Below are positions 54,516 through 64,000 of a stretch of DNA of 64,000 nt, one piece after another (within the stretch, counting starts at the first letter, position 1; every line of letters begins with the position of its first letter). Source of the DNA: Paraburkholderia sartisoli (lineage in GTDB: Bacteria > Pseudomonadota > Gammaproteobacteria > Burkholderiales > Burkholderiaceae). Location: contig NZ_FNRQ01000001.1 in NCBI RefSeq assembly GCF_900107685.1, positions 1,426,001 through 1,490,000 of the forward strand. The letters run 5' to 3'. The notes under the pieces are model-generated. The model was not told where the DNA came from, searched no databases, and saw only the letters and a list, made by a program, of their open reading frames with translations. The translations under genes were made by a program, and so were the position numbers.

Positions 54516-57500
54516 GTGCGTCTGACCTCGATCAAACTCGCTGGCTTCAAGTCTTTCGTCGACCCCACGCATTTCCAGGTTCCAGGCCAGCTCGTCGGCG
54601 TGGTGGGTCCGAATGGTTGCGGCAAATCCAACATCATCGATGCCGTGCGCTGGGTGCTCGGCGAATCGCGCGCTTCCGAGCTGCGCGGCGAATCGATGCA
54701 GGACGTCATCTTCAACGGCTCGACGGCGCGCAAGCCGGGCAGCCGCGCGAGCGTCGAACTGATCTTCGACAATGCCGACGGCCGTGCGGCCGGCCAGTGG
54801 GGCCAGTATGCCGAGATCGCCGTCAAGCGCGTGCTGACGCGCGACGGCACGTCGAGCTACTACATCAACAACCTGCCGGCCCGCCGGCGCGATATCCAGG
54901 ACATCTTCCTCGGTACCGGCCTCGGTCCGCGCGCGTATGCGATCATCGGGCAGGGCATGATCGCGCGGATCATCGAGGCGAAGCCGGAAGAGCTGCGCGT
55001 GTTCCTCGAGGAAGCCGCGGGCGTGTCGAAGTACAAGGAGCGCCGCCGCGAGACGGAGAGCCGTCTGCACGACACGCGCGAGAACCTGACGCGCGTCGAG
55101 GACATCGTGCGCGAACTCGGCGCGAACCTCGAAAAGCTCGAGGCGCAGGCGGTGGTCGCGACGAAGTTCAAGGAACTGCAGGCCGACGGCGAAGAGAAGC
55201 AGCGTCTGCTGTGGCTGTTGCGCAAGAACGAGGCTGGCGGCGAGCAGGAACGCCAGCAGCGCGCGATCGAACAGGCCCAGATCGATCTGGAAGCGCACAC
55301 CGCGAAGCTGCGTGAAGTCGAGGCACAGCTGGAAACGCTGCGGGTCGCGCACTATTCGGCGAGCGACGCGATGCAGGGCGCCCAGGGCGCGCTCTACGAA
55401 GCGAACGCCGAGGTGAGCCGCCTCGAAGCGGAAATCCGCTTCATCGTCGAGTCGCGCAACCGCGTGCAGGCGCAGATCGCCGCGCTGACCGCGCAGCGTG
55501 AGCAGTGGCAGTCGCAGGCGCAAAAGGCGCAGGGCGACCTCGAGGACGCGGAAGAACAACTGGCCGTCGCGGAAGAAAAGGCCGCCATGGTCGAAGACGA
55601 AGCGGCTGCGAAACACGACGCCATGCCGGCGCTCGAAGCCCGCTGGCGCGATGCGCAGACGCAGCTGAACGAAGAGCGCGGCGGCATCGCGCAGACCGAA
55701 CAGGCGCTCAAGCTCGAAGCGGCGCATCAACGCAACGCCGACCAGCAGTTGCAGCAGTTGCAGCAGCGTCACGAGCGGCTGAAGCAGGAATCGGGCGGTC
55801 TCGACGCGCCGGACGAAGCGCAGCTCGAAGAGCAGCGCATGCAGCTCGCCGAGCACGAGGAAATCCTGAGCGAAGCCCAGGCGCGTCACGCCGATGCGCA
55901 GGAAACGCTGCCGCGTCTGGATGGCGAACGTCGCGTCGCGCAGGAACGCGTGCAGGCGGAGAGCGCGCAGATCCACCAGCTCGAAGCACGGCTTGCCGCG
56001 CTCAAGCAGTTGCAGGAAAACGTACAGACCGAAGGCAAGATCCAGCCGTGGCTCGACAGGCACGAACTGGGCGCGCTGCCGCGTCTGTGGAAGAAGCTGC
56101 ACGTCGAGGCAGGCTGGGAAACCGCGCTCGAATCGGTGCTGCGCGAACGCCTTGCCGCACTCGAAGTCTCGAATCTCGACTGGGTCAAGGCATTCGCCAC
56201 GGACGCGCCGCCCGCGAAGCTCGCGTTCTACGCACCGCCGGCCGCCGGACAGCCGGGCGACACGCCGCCGTCGACGCTGCGCCCGCTGCTCTCGCTCGTG
56301 CGCATCGACGACGCCGGGTTGCGCGCGGTCCTCACCGACTGGCTCGGCCAGGCGTTCGTCGCCGACGATCTCGCGCAGGCGCTCGCCATGCGTTCGCAAC
56401 TGCCGGCTGGCGGTGCGTTTGTCGTGAAGGCCGGGCACGTCGTGACGCGTGTCGGCGTGCAGCTGTACGCGGCCGATTCCGAACAGGCCGGCATGCTGGC
56501 CCGTCAGCAGGAAATCGAGAACCTGACGCGCCAGGTGCGCGCCCAGGCGCTTCTCGCCGACGAGGCGAAGGCTGCCGCGATCCGCGCCGAAGCCGCGCAC
56601 ACGCAGGCATCGCAGACGCTCTCGGACGTGCGCTCGCAGGCCGAGCGCGCGACACAGCGCGTGCATGCGCTGCAGATGGACGTGCTCAAGCTCACGCAGG
56701 CGCACGAGCGCTACACGCAGCGCAGCACGCAGATCCGCGAGGAACTGGAAGAGATCACCGCGCAGATCGAGGAACAGCGCGCGTTGCGTGGCGAATCGGA
56801 AGCGAATTTCGAACGTCACGACGCGCAGCTCGCCGAACTGCAGGCACGATTCGAAGATAACCAGCTCGCGTTCGAGGCGCTCGATGAAGAACTGACCGCG
56901 GCACGTGCGCAGTCGCGCGATCTCGACCGCGCCGCCACCGACGCGCGCTTCGCCGCGCGCAACATGGCGAACCGGATCGACGAACTCAAGCGCAGCATCC
57001 AGGTGGCGCACGAACAGAGCGAACGCGTCGCCGCTTCGCTGGAAGACGCGCGTGCCGAACTCGAAACGATCAACGAGCAGACCGCGCACACCGGCCTGCA
57101 GGACGCGCTTGAATTGCGCGCGGCGAAAGAAGAGCTGCTGCACGCCGCCCGTCTCGAACTCGACGACCTGACCGCGAAGCTGCGTGCGGCCGACGAAACC
57201 CGTCTCACCGCCGAACGCGCGCTGCAACCGCTGCGCGACCGCATCACCGAACTGCAGTTGAAGGAACAGGCGGCGCGCCTGAACGGCGAACAGTTCGTCG
57301 AACAGCTCGCCGCCGCGGGCGTGGACGAGGCCGAGTTGCAGGCAAAGCTCACGCCGGACATGAAGCCGTCGTATCTGCAGGGCGAAGTCACGCGCCTGAA
57401 CAACGCCATCGCGGCGCTTGGGCCGGTGAACATGGCGGCGCTCGACGAACTGAAGGCCGCCAGCGAGCGCAAGACGTTCCTCGACGCGCAGTCGGCGGAC

Positions 57501-58037
57501 CTGAACAACGCCATCGAAACGCTCGAAGACGCGATCCGCAAGATCGACCAGGAAACCCGCACGTTGCTGCAGGGCACGTTCGACGAGGTCAACCGGCATT
57601 TCGGCGAACTGTTCCCGCGTCTTTTCGGCGGCGGTCAGGCAAAGCTCATCATGACCGGCGACGAAATTCTCGACGCCGGCGTGCAGGTGATGGCGCAACC
57701 GCCGGGCAAGAAGAATTCGACCATCCATCTGCTCTCGGGCGGTGAAAAGGCACTGACGGCGACGGCGCTCGTGTTCGCGATGTTCCAGCTGAACCCGGCT
57801 CCGTTCTGTCTGCTGGACGAAGTGGATGCGCCGCTCGACGATGCGAACACCGAACGTTTCGCGAACCTCGTGCGCGCGATGTCCACCAAGACGCAGTTCC
57901 TCTTTATCTCGCACAACAAGATTGCGATGGAAATGGCGCAGCAACTGATTGGCGTGACCATGCAGGAGCAGGGCGTGTCGCGGATCGTCGCGGTCGATAT
58001 GGAAACGGCCGCGGGCTTCGCACAGAATATCGCTTGA
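54516..58037 (+). CDS. smc: Chromosome segregation protein SMC
   Basis: Condensin ATPase of 1173 residues that compacts and helps segregate the chromosome. The N-terminal head has Walker A VGPNGCGKSN (30-39). Two long coiled coils (about 165-510 and 660-1000) flank a hinge at about 510-650 that is rich in Gly and Pro. The C-terminal head has the signature LLSGGEKALTATALVFAMFQ and Walker B FCLLDEVDAPLDD. The GTG start at 54516 (MRLTSIKLAGFKSFVDPTHF) gives the family N-terminus, and upstream in-frame ATGs are rejected. scpA and scpB are not adjacent. zipA follows. Confidence 0.98.
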   Translation: MRLTSIKLAGFKSFVDPTHFQVPGQLVGVVGPNGCGKSNIIDAVRWVLGESRASELRGESMQDVIFNGSTARKPGSRASVELIFDNADGRAAGQWGQYAEIAVKRVLTRDGTSSYYINNLPARRRDIQDIFLGTGLGPRAYAIIGQGMIARIIEAKPEELRVFLEEAAGVSKYKERRRETESRLHDTRENLTRVEDIVRELGANLEKLEAQAVVATKFKELQADGEEKQRLLWLLRKNEAGGEQERQQRAIEQAQIDLEAHTAKLREVEAQLETLRVAHYSASDAMQGAQGALYEANAEVSRLEAEIRFIVESRNRVQAQIAALTAQREQWQSQAQKAQGDLEDAEEQLAVAEEKAAMVEDEAAAKHDAMPALEARWRDAQTQLNEERGGIAQTEQALKLEAAHQRNADQQLQQLQQRHERLKQESGGLDAPDEAQLEEQRMQLAEHEEILSEAQARHADAQETLPRLDGERRVAQERVQAESAQIHQLEARLAALKQLQENVQTEGKIQPWLDRHELGALPRLWKKLHVEAGWETALESVLRERLAALEVSNLDWVKAFATDAPPAKLAFYAPPAAGQPGDTPPSTLRPLLSLVRIDDAGLRAVLTDWLGQAFVADDLAQALAMRSQLPAGGAFVVKAGHVVTRVGVQLYAADSEQAGMLARQQEIENLTRQVRAQALLADEAKAAAIRAEAAHTQASQTLSDVRSQAERATQRVHALQMDVLKLTQAHERYTQRSTQIREELEEITAQIEEQRALRGESEANFERHDAQLAELQARFEDNQLAFEALDEELTAARAQSRDLDRAATDARFAARNMANRIDELKRSIQVAHEQSERVAASLEDARAELETINEQTAHTGLQDALELRAAKEELLHAARLELDDLTAKLRAADETRLTAERALQPLRDRITELQLKEQAARLNGEQFVEQLAAAGVDEAELQAKLTPDMKPSYLQGEVTRLNNAIAALGPVNMAALDELKAASERKTFLDAQSADLNNAIETLEDAIRKIDQETRTLLQGTFDEVNRHFGELFPRLFGGGQAKLIMTGDEILDAGVQVMAQPPGKKNSTIHLLSGGEKALTATALVFAMFQLNPAPFCLLDEVDAPLDDANTERFANLVRAMSTKTQFLFISHNKIAMEMAQQLIGVTMQEQGVSRIVAVDMETAAGFAQNIA

Positions 58038-58154
58038 CCCGAAGAATGAATCGAGCAGACGGCGCGCGCCTGCATGCCACGCAGCGGCGCCTGGCCGCGC
58101 GAGGCAGGCGCGGCTGGCTGCATCGCAGACAAAAGAATTGCTGATGGAGCATGC

Positions 58155-59411
58155 ATGGACGAGTTGACACTCGGTTTGATCGGCGCCGGCGCCGTGGTGG
58201 TCGGGGGAGTGGTGGTCTACAACGCGTGGCAGGGCGCGAAGGTGCGCCGCCGTATGCCGCGCCCCATGCCCACTGAAACCGCCGAGACGTCCGTACGCGA
58301 CCACGAAGAAGAACAGAGCCCGTTCATCGAACCCGCGCGGCCGGCCACACGCCGCGAGCCCTCGCTCGGTGATCCGGCGGATGCCGCTTCGGCATCGCGC
58401 GTCGAGCCGAGTTTCGGCGGAGCGGGCGTCGCGCCACTCGACACGCCTGTCGACATCCAGGCCGAAACGACGACACCGAACGGTTTTCCCGAGCAGGATG
58501 AAACCCGTGCTTCCGCGACCCGGGGCGGCGCGGTTGACCAGGAACCGGTCGAGCCGATTCTGCCTGCGGCCACGACGATTTCCTCGGCGCCGCCGGCTAT
58601 CGTGGATCGTCGCATCGACTGCATCGTGCCGATCCGGCCGGCCGGCCCCGTTGCCGGCGACAAGGTCATTCCGCTGGCCCAGCGCCTGCGGCGCGCGGGC
58701 AGCAAGCCGGTTCACATCGAAGGTAAGCCTGAAGGCGGCGGCGCGTGGGAGTTGCTGCAGAACGGTACACGTTACGAAGAACTGCGCGCGGCGGCGCAAC
58801 TCGCGAATCGCAGCGGCCCGTTGAACGAACTGGAGTTTTCCGAGTTCGTGACGGGCGTGCAGCAGTTCGCGGACGCGATCGACGCCTCTCCCGAATTCCC
58901 CGACATGCTCGAAACGGTCGCGATGGCGCGTGAACTCGACGGTTTCGCCGCGCAATGCGACGCCCAGCTGTCGATCAACGTGATGTCCGACGGCGCACCG
59001 TGGTCCGCGAACTACGTGCAGGCCGTGGCTTCGCAGGACGGTCTGCTGCTCTCGCGCGACGGCACGCGTTTCGTCAAGCTCGATTCGAAGCAGAGTCCGG
59101 TGTTCATGCTCCAGTTCGGTGACACGAATTTCCTGCGCGACGACCTCACGTACAAGGGCGGCCAGATGATCACGCTGGTGCTCGACGTGCCGGTGGCCGA
59201 CGAGGACATCCTGCCGTTCCGTCTGATGTGCGATTACGCGAAGTCGTTGTCCGAGCGCATTGGTGCGCGGGTCGTCGACGATCAACGCCGGCCGTTGCCG
59301 GAAAGCGCGCTCCTCGCCATCGAGAAGCAGTTGATGACGCTGTATGCGCGCCTCGAACAGGCCGGCATCCCGGCGGGTTCGCCGGCGACGCGCCGTCTCT
59401 TCAGCCAGTAA
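58155..59411 (+). CDS. zipA: Cell division protein ZipA
   Basis: Bitopic membrane protein linking FtsZ to the inner membrane at the division site. The 418-residue product has an N-terminal membrane anchor (LTLGLIGAGAVVVGGVVVYN), a disordered Pro/Glu/Ala-rich linker (about 30-200), and a C-terminal FtsZ-binding domain (about 275-418) with LSINVMSDGAPWSANYVQAV and PVFMLQFGDTNFLRDD. The start is ATG 58155 with GGAG upstream. It sits between smc and ligA, the usual order in this group, with a secreted hydrolase gene inserted before ligA. Confidence 0.9.
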   Translation: MDELTLGLIGAGAVVVGGVVVYNAWQGAKVRRRMPRPMPTETAETSVRDHEEEQSPFIEPARPATRREPSLGDPADAASASRVEPSFGGAGVAPLDTPVDIQAETTTPNGFPEQDETRASATRGGAVDQEPVEPILPAATTISSAPPAIVDRRIDCIVPIRPAGPVAGDKVIPLAQRLRRAGSKPVHIEGKPEGGGAWELLQNGTRYEELRAAAQLANRSGPLNELEFSEFVTGVQQFADAIDASPEFPDMLETVAMARELDGFAAQCDAQLSINVMSDGAPWSANYVQAVASQDGLLLSRDGTRFVKLDSKQSPVFMLQFGDTNFLRDDLTYKGGQMITLVLDVPVADEDILPFRLMCDYAKSLSERIGARVVDDQRRPLPESALLAIEKQLMTLYARLEQAGIPAGSPATRRLFSQ

Positions 59412-59446
59412 GCCTGTCACTTCCGCCTCGCCCGCGTTTCATCACC

Positions 59447-59481
59447 CTGCCGCGCAACACCCTCGACGGGTTGCGCGGCAG
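59447..59481. repeat. Hairpin between convergent zipA and hydrolase genes
   Basis: Twelve-bp perfect stem (59447-59458 with 59470-59481) and an 11-base centre, in the 91-base gap of two convergent genes. No T run on either side, so it would work, if at all, as a bidirectional 3' structure. Confidence 0.45.
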
Positions 59482-59502
59482 CGGCCCGACAGTCGATCCG
59501 TT

Positions 59503-60345
59503 TCAGTTCACCTCCTTCGGCCATTTCGCGCCTTCGATCCACGCCTTGATTGCTGCGACGACGGATGCGTCCTGGTCATTAAAGCCGTGATGCGCCATCG
59601 CCTTGCAGGGGTTGCCGCTCGCGTTGCCGCCGCTCACGGCGATGAAGTCGTGGCCGCTGGCAATGCGTTTTGCCGCGTCGAACGAGCAGAGAAAGCACGC
59701 GTCGTCGACGTGATGCACGAATAGCTGGCGTGCATGGATCGCGTTGTAGTCGAAACCGGCGAGCGGCAGCGCCTGACCGCGCGAAGGGCTGCTGAGCGTC
59801 GATGTATGGACGACCGCTTGCCATGTGCTGGCAAGGTCTCGCCCGGCGAATGCCGTCGAAATCGTACCCCGGCTCGTGCCGACGAGGACGAGGTTCGCAG
59901 CGGGAAAGCGACGCTTCAGGTCGGCGGCGATCTGCGCGATGTCCTGCGTGTGACGTGACGATGCGCGGAAACGGTCGGTATAGCCGTCGGGCAGATCGGA
60001 GGGCGAGTCCACGATTGCCGTCGCGAAGCGGTCATCGACGATCAAGCCACGTGCGCGAACCAGAAAGTTGTTCTTCTCGCGCATTGTGATCTCGCCGTCT
60101 GCCTTCTGTCTGAGGTTCAGCCTGCCGTCGCCGCCAGGTATCATGACGAGTACCCACGCGGGTTTGCTGTCCTCTTTCTGGGTGAGCAGATAGACGATCG
60201 ATTGTCCGCCCGGAAGGGGTACGCTCACGACCTGCTCGCGAGCAAGGGCCGGTAACGTATGTACCGCCACGAGCATCGCACAGAGCATCCGCAACAGCCT
60301 CGCCATGTACGGCACGTGGCTGGCGCGCAAGTGAAAAAATGGCAT
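59503..60345 (-). CDS. Secreted alpha/beta hydrolase of unknown substrate
   Basis: 280-residue exported protein. The signal peptide, rich in Leu, Met and Ala, ends near PALAREQ. The hydrolase core shows VLVMIPGGDGRLNL (oxyanion region), LVLVGTSRGTISTAF with Ser in the GxSxG-like elbow GTSRG, and a C-terminal MAHHGFNDQD that could give the catalytic His. HVDDACFLC may place the Asp. A ribosome site GCAGGAG precedes ATG 60345. It is transcribed against smc, zipA, ligA and def. The family is not recognised beyond the fold, and it could be a peptidase or esterase. Confidence 0.78.
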   Translation of the reverse strand: MPFFHLRASHVPYMARLLRMLCAMLVAVHTLPALAREQVVSVPLPGGQSIVYLLTQKEDSKPAWVLVMIPGGDGRLNLRQKADGEITMREKNNFLVRARGLIVDDRFATAIVDSPSDLPDGYTDRFRASSRHTQDIAQIAADLKRRFPAANLVLVGTSRGTISTAFAGRDLASTWQAVVHTSTLSSPSRGQALPLAGFDYNAIHARQLFVHHVDDACFLCSFDAAKRIASGHDFIAVSGGNASGNPCKAMAHHGFNDQDASVVAAIKAWIEGAKWPKEVN

Positions 60346-60533
60346 GAATTCTCCTGCAACCGATGCGCCAGACGTGTGGCGCGAGATATTGCTGCAGCCG
60401 CCAGGTTCGCATCCGGTCGTGCCCCTGTCAACGTGCTGCGATGCACGTTAGCCAGCCGGCCAGGAAGAAGAGGGGGTGACTGCTGCAGATGCACAAAGCT
60501 GGCCGTTCGGACGATGCCACGACCGGCTCTTCC

Positions 60534-60542
60534 TGCGATAAT
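60534..60542 (+). promoter_or_regulatory. Extended -10 promoter candidate of ligA
   Basis: TGC followed by GATAAT (60537-60542), 37 bases before the ligA ATG. No -35 at the right distance, so an extended -10 type would be needed. Confidence 0.42.
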
Positions 60543-60564
60543 CTGGCGTCTGAGATTCTTCTGA

Positions 60565-63161
<2,597 letters not shown>

Positions 63162-63218
63162 GCCGTTAAGCGTTAGCCGTTCGCCGTGTCATGCGCGACC
63201 GTTCGTGCGCCGCAATGG

Positions 63219-63245
63219 AAACGCCCGCGGATGCGGGCGTTTTTG
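63219..63245. terminator. Terminator between def and the pseudouridine synthase gene
   Basis: AAACGCCCGC (63219-63228) with GCGGGCGTTT (63233-63242), GGAT loop, and T run TTTT after it. On the minus strand the T run is TTTCC. It serves def and possibly the convergent gene. Confidence 0.85.
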
Positions 63246-63294
63246 CGTTCCGGTCCAGGCTGACACCGTTACGTCTTTTTGTGGCGCTCGTACC

Positions 63295-64000
63295 TCAGAA
63301 CGATTCTTCGACGTCCAGATAACGCCATTGTCCCTGGGGCAACGCGCCGAGCTGAACGCGGCCCATTCGAACGCGCTTCAGTCCGACGACGTTCAGTCCG
63401 ACCAGTTCGCACATGCGACGGATCTGGCGTTTCTTGCCTTCGCGCAACACAAAGCGCAGTTGCTCGCCGTTCTGCCAGCTCACCATGGCGGGTTTGAGCG
63501 GCACGTCGTCAAGTGACAGGCCGTGTCGCAATTTCGCGAGGCTCTCCGGCGGGAAACGCTGGTCGATGTCGGTTGTCTCGTCGCCGTAAGTCACGCGGAC
63601 CAGGTATTCCTTGTCGATATCCGAGTTTTCGCCGATCAGTTGCCGCGCGACGCGACCATCCTGCGTCAGGACCAGCAGGCCGGTGGAATCGATGTCGAGA
63701 CGCCCCGCCGGTGCCAGCGCACGCAGTTGCATACCCGAGAAGCGGATTCCCGAGCGGTCGCCTTCCCAGTGATTCTCGGGCGTGATGAGCGTGACGGCCG
63801 GCAGATAGCCGTCCTCGGCCTGGCCGGACACAAAGCCAACTGGCTTGTGCAGCAGGATCGTGACCTGTTTGGCCTGCTCGGCCCGGGCCGCCGGGTCGAT
63901 TTCGATCTGTTGCTCCGGACGCACCTTCGTGCCGAGCGTGTCGATCCGCACGCCATCCACGATCACCCAGCCCTTTTCGATCCATTCGTCCGCTTCGCGC
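63295..64000 (-). CDS. RsuA/RluB/RluF-family pseudouridine synthase (5' end outside window)
   Basis: C-terminal part of a 16S/23S rRNA pseudouridine synthase. The frame runs open to the window end with READEWIEKGWVIVDGVRID, the end of an S4 RNA-binding domain. Then come the catalytic core LLHKPVGFVSGQAEDGYLPA and GRLDIDSTGLLVLTQDG with the catalytic Asp, and EGKKRQIRRMCELVGLNVVG. The QAEDGYLP phrase and the long spacer before GRLDIDSTG fit RluF-like members best, but RluB and RluE remain possible. Visible length is about 234 codons. Confidence 0.9.
   Translation of the reverse strand, partial: READEWIEKGWVIVDGVRIDTLGTKVRPEQQIEIDPAARAEQAKQVTILLHKPVGFVSGQAEDGYLPAVTLITPENHWEGDRSGIRFSGMQLRALAPAGRLDIDSTGLLVLTQDGRVARQLIGENSDIDKEYLVRVTYGDETTDIDQRFPPESLAKLRHGLSLDDVPLKPAMVSWQNGEQLRFVLREGKKRQIRRMCELVGLNVVGLKRVRMGRVQLGALPQGQWRYLDVEESF

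Noticed and set aside
54498-59420. A 1,640-codon open frame on the minus strand opposite smc and zipA
   Set aside because: It mirrors the coding frame of smc and zipA. In high-GC genes the antisense frame often lacks stops. The translation is Arg/Leu/Glu-biased without domains, while smc and zipA have full family motifs.

Overview
The window is a stretch of high-GC betaproteobacterial core chromosome, most likely Burkholderiaceae and close to Paraburkholderia or Caballeronia. The grounds are the GC-rich codon use, the mix of ATG, GTG and TTG starts, and gene neighbourhoods I know from that group: lpxH-ppiB-ppiA-TPR, cysS-glycosylase-accA-tilS-lysC, smc-zipA-ligA-def, and dapC-dapD-dapE-prmB. 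I see 56 protein genes (two cut by the window ends), six tRNA genes and many well-formed terminators. I see no insertion sequence, prophage, integrase, CRISPR array, toxin-antitoxin pair or defence island. Assignments rest on reading motifs in translated frames, not on database searches.

Layout. 1-3.4 kb: 3' end of cysE, then a minus-strand run of TPR protein, two cyclophilins (ppiA periplasmic, ppiB cytoplasmic) and lpxH. 3.7-10.3 kb: plus-strand cysS, an AlkA-like glycosylase with a basic tail, accA, tilS and lysC. 10.5-12.2 kb: tRNA-Ser(GCT), a small secreted Pro/Val-repeat protein, and fabI on the minus strand. 12.4-18.2 kb: a complete Yej-type peptide ABC importer (yejA, yejB, yejE, yejF). 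18.2-22.0 kb: an NlpC/P60 hydrolase with a near-consensus promoter, a patatin-like lipoprotein, and gltX. 22.1-23.0 kb: tRNA-Ala followed by a tandemly duplicated tRNA-Glu/tRNA-Asp pair.

23.2-31.6 kb is a metabolic and regulatory block: GNAT, AraC regulator, rraA, a gamma-glutamylcyclotransferase-like protein, then the glyoxylate-shunt genes aceB and aceA. Between these lie an L-2-haloacid dehalogenase, a divergent LysR regulator and a universal stress protein. 32-37.7 kb: rhlE, an acyl-CoA-binding protein, and the overlapping chain tsaB-rimI-uracil-DNA glycosylase-DUF1853. 37.8-44.2 kb: thiD, lplT, alr, radA, a small unknown protein and a racemase-like CaiB/BaiF protein. 44.2-48.3 kb: an ABC-F ATPase, glutathione peroxidase and cardiolipin synthase. 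48.5-53.1 kb: the lysine/diaminopimelate genes dapC-dapD-(ArsC-like) and dapE-prmB, split by a strong terminator. 53.4-64 kb: an EamA exporter, smc, zipA, a secreted hydrolase, ligA, def and a 5'-truncated RsuA-family pseudouridine synthase.

Functional themes are lysine and diaminopimelate supply (lysC, dapC, dapD, dapE, with alr supplying D-alanine for the wall), translation (cysS, gltX, tilS, tsaB, rimI, prmB, def, tRNAs), envelope lipids (lpxH, accA, fabI, lplT, cls), and chromosome maintenance or division (smc, zipA, ligA, radA). I found no convincing new multigene system. The best leads are regulatory or modest: the internal dap terminator, the nested palindrome between the LysR and dehalogenase genes, the dehalogenase-malate synthase pairing, the tRNA duplication with a compensatory pair change, the glycosylase tail, and the nuclease-like DUF1853 protein translated with a uracil-DNA glycosylase.
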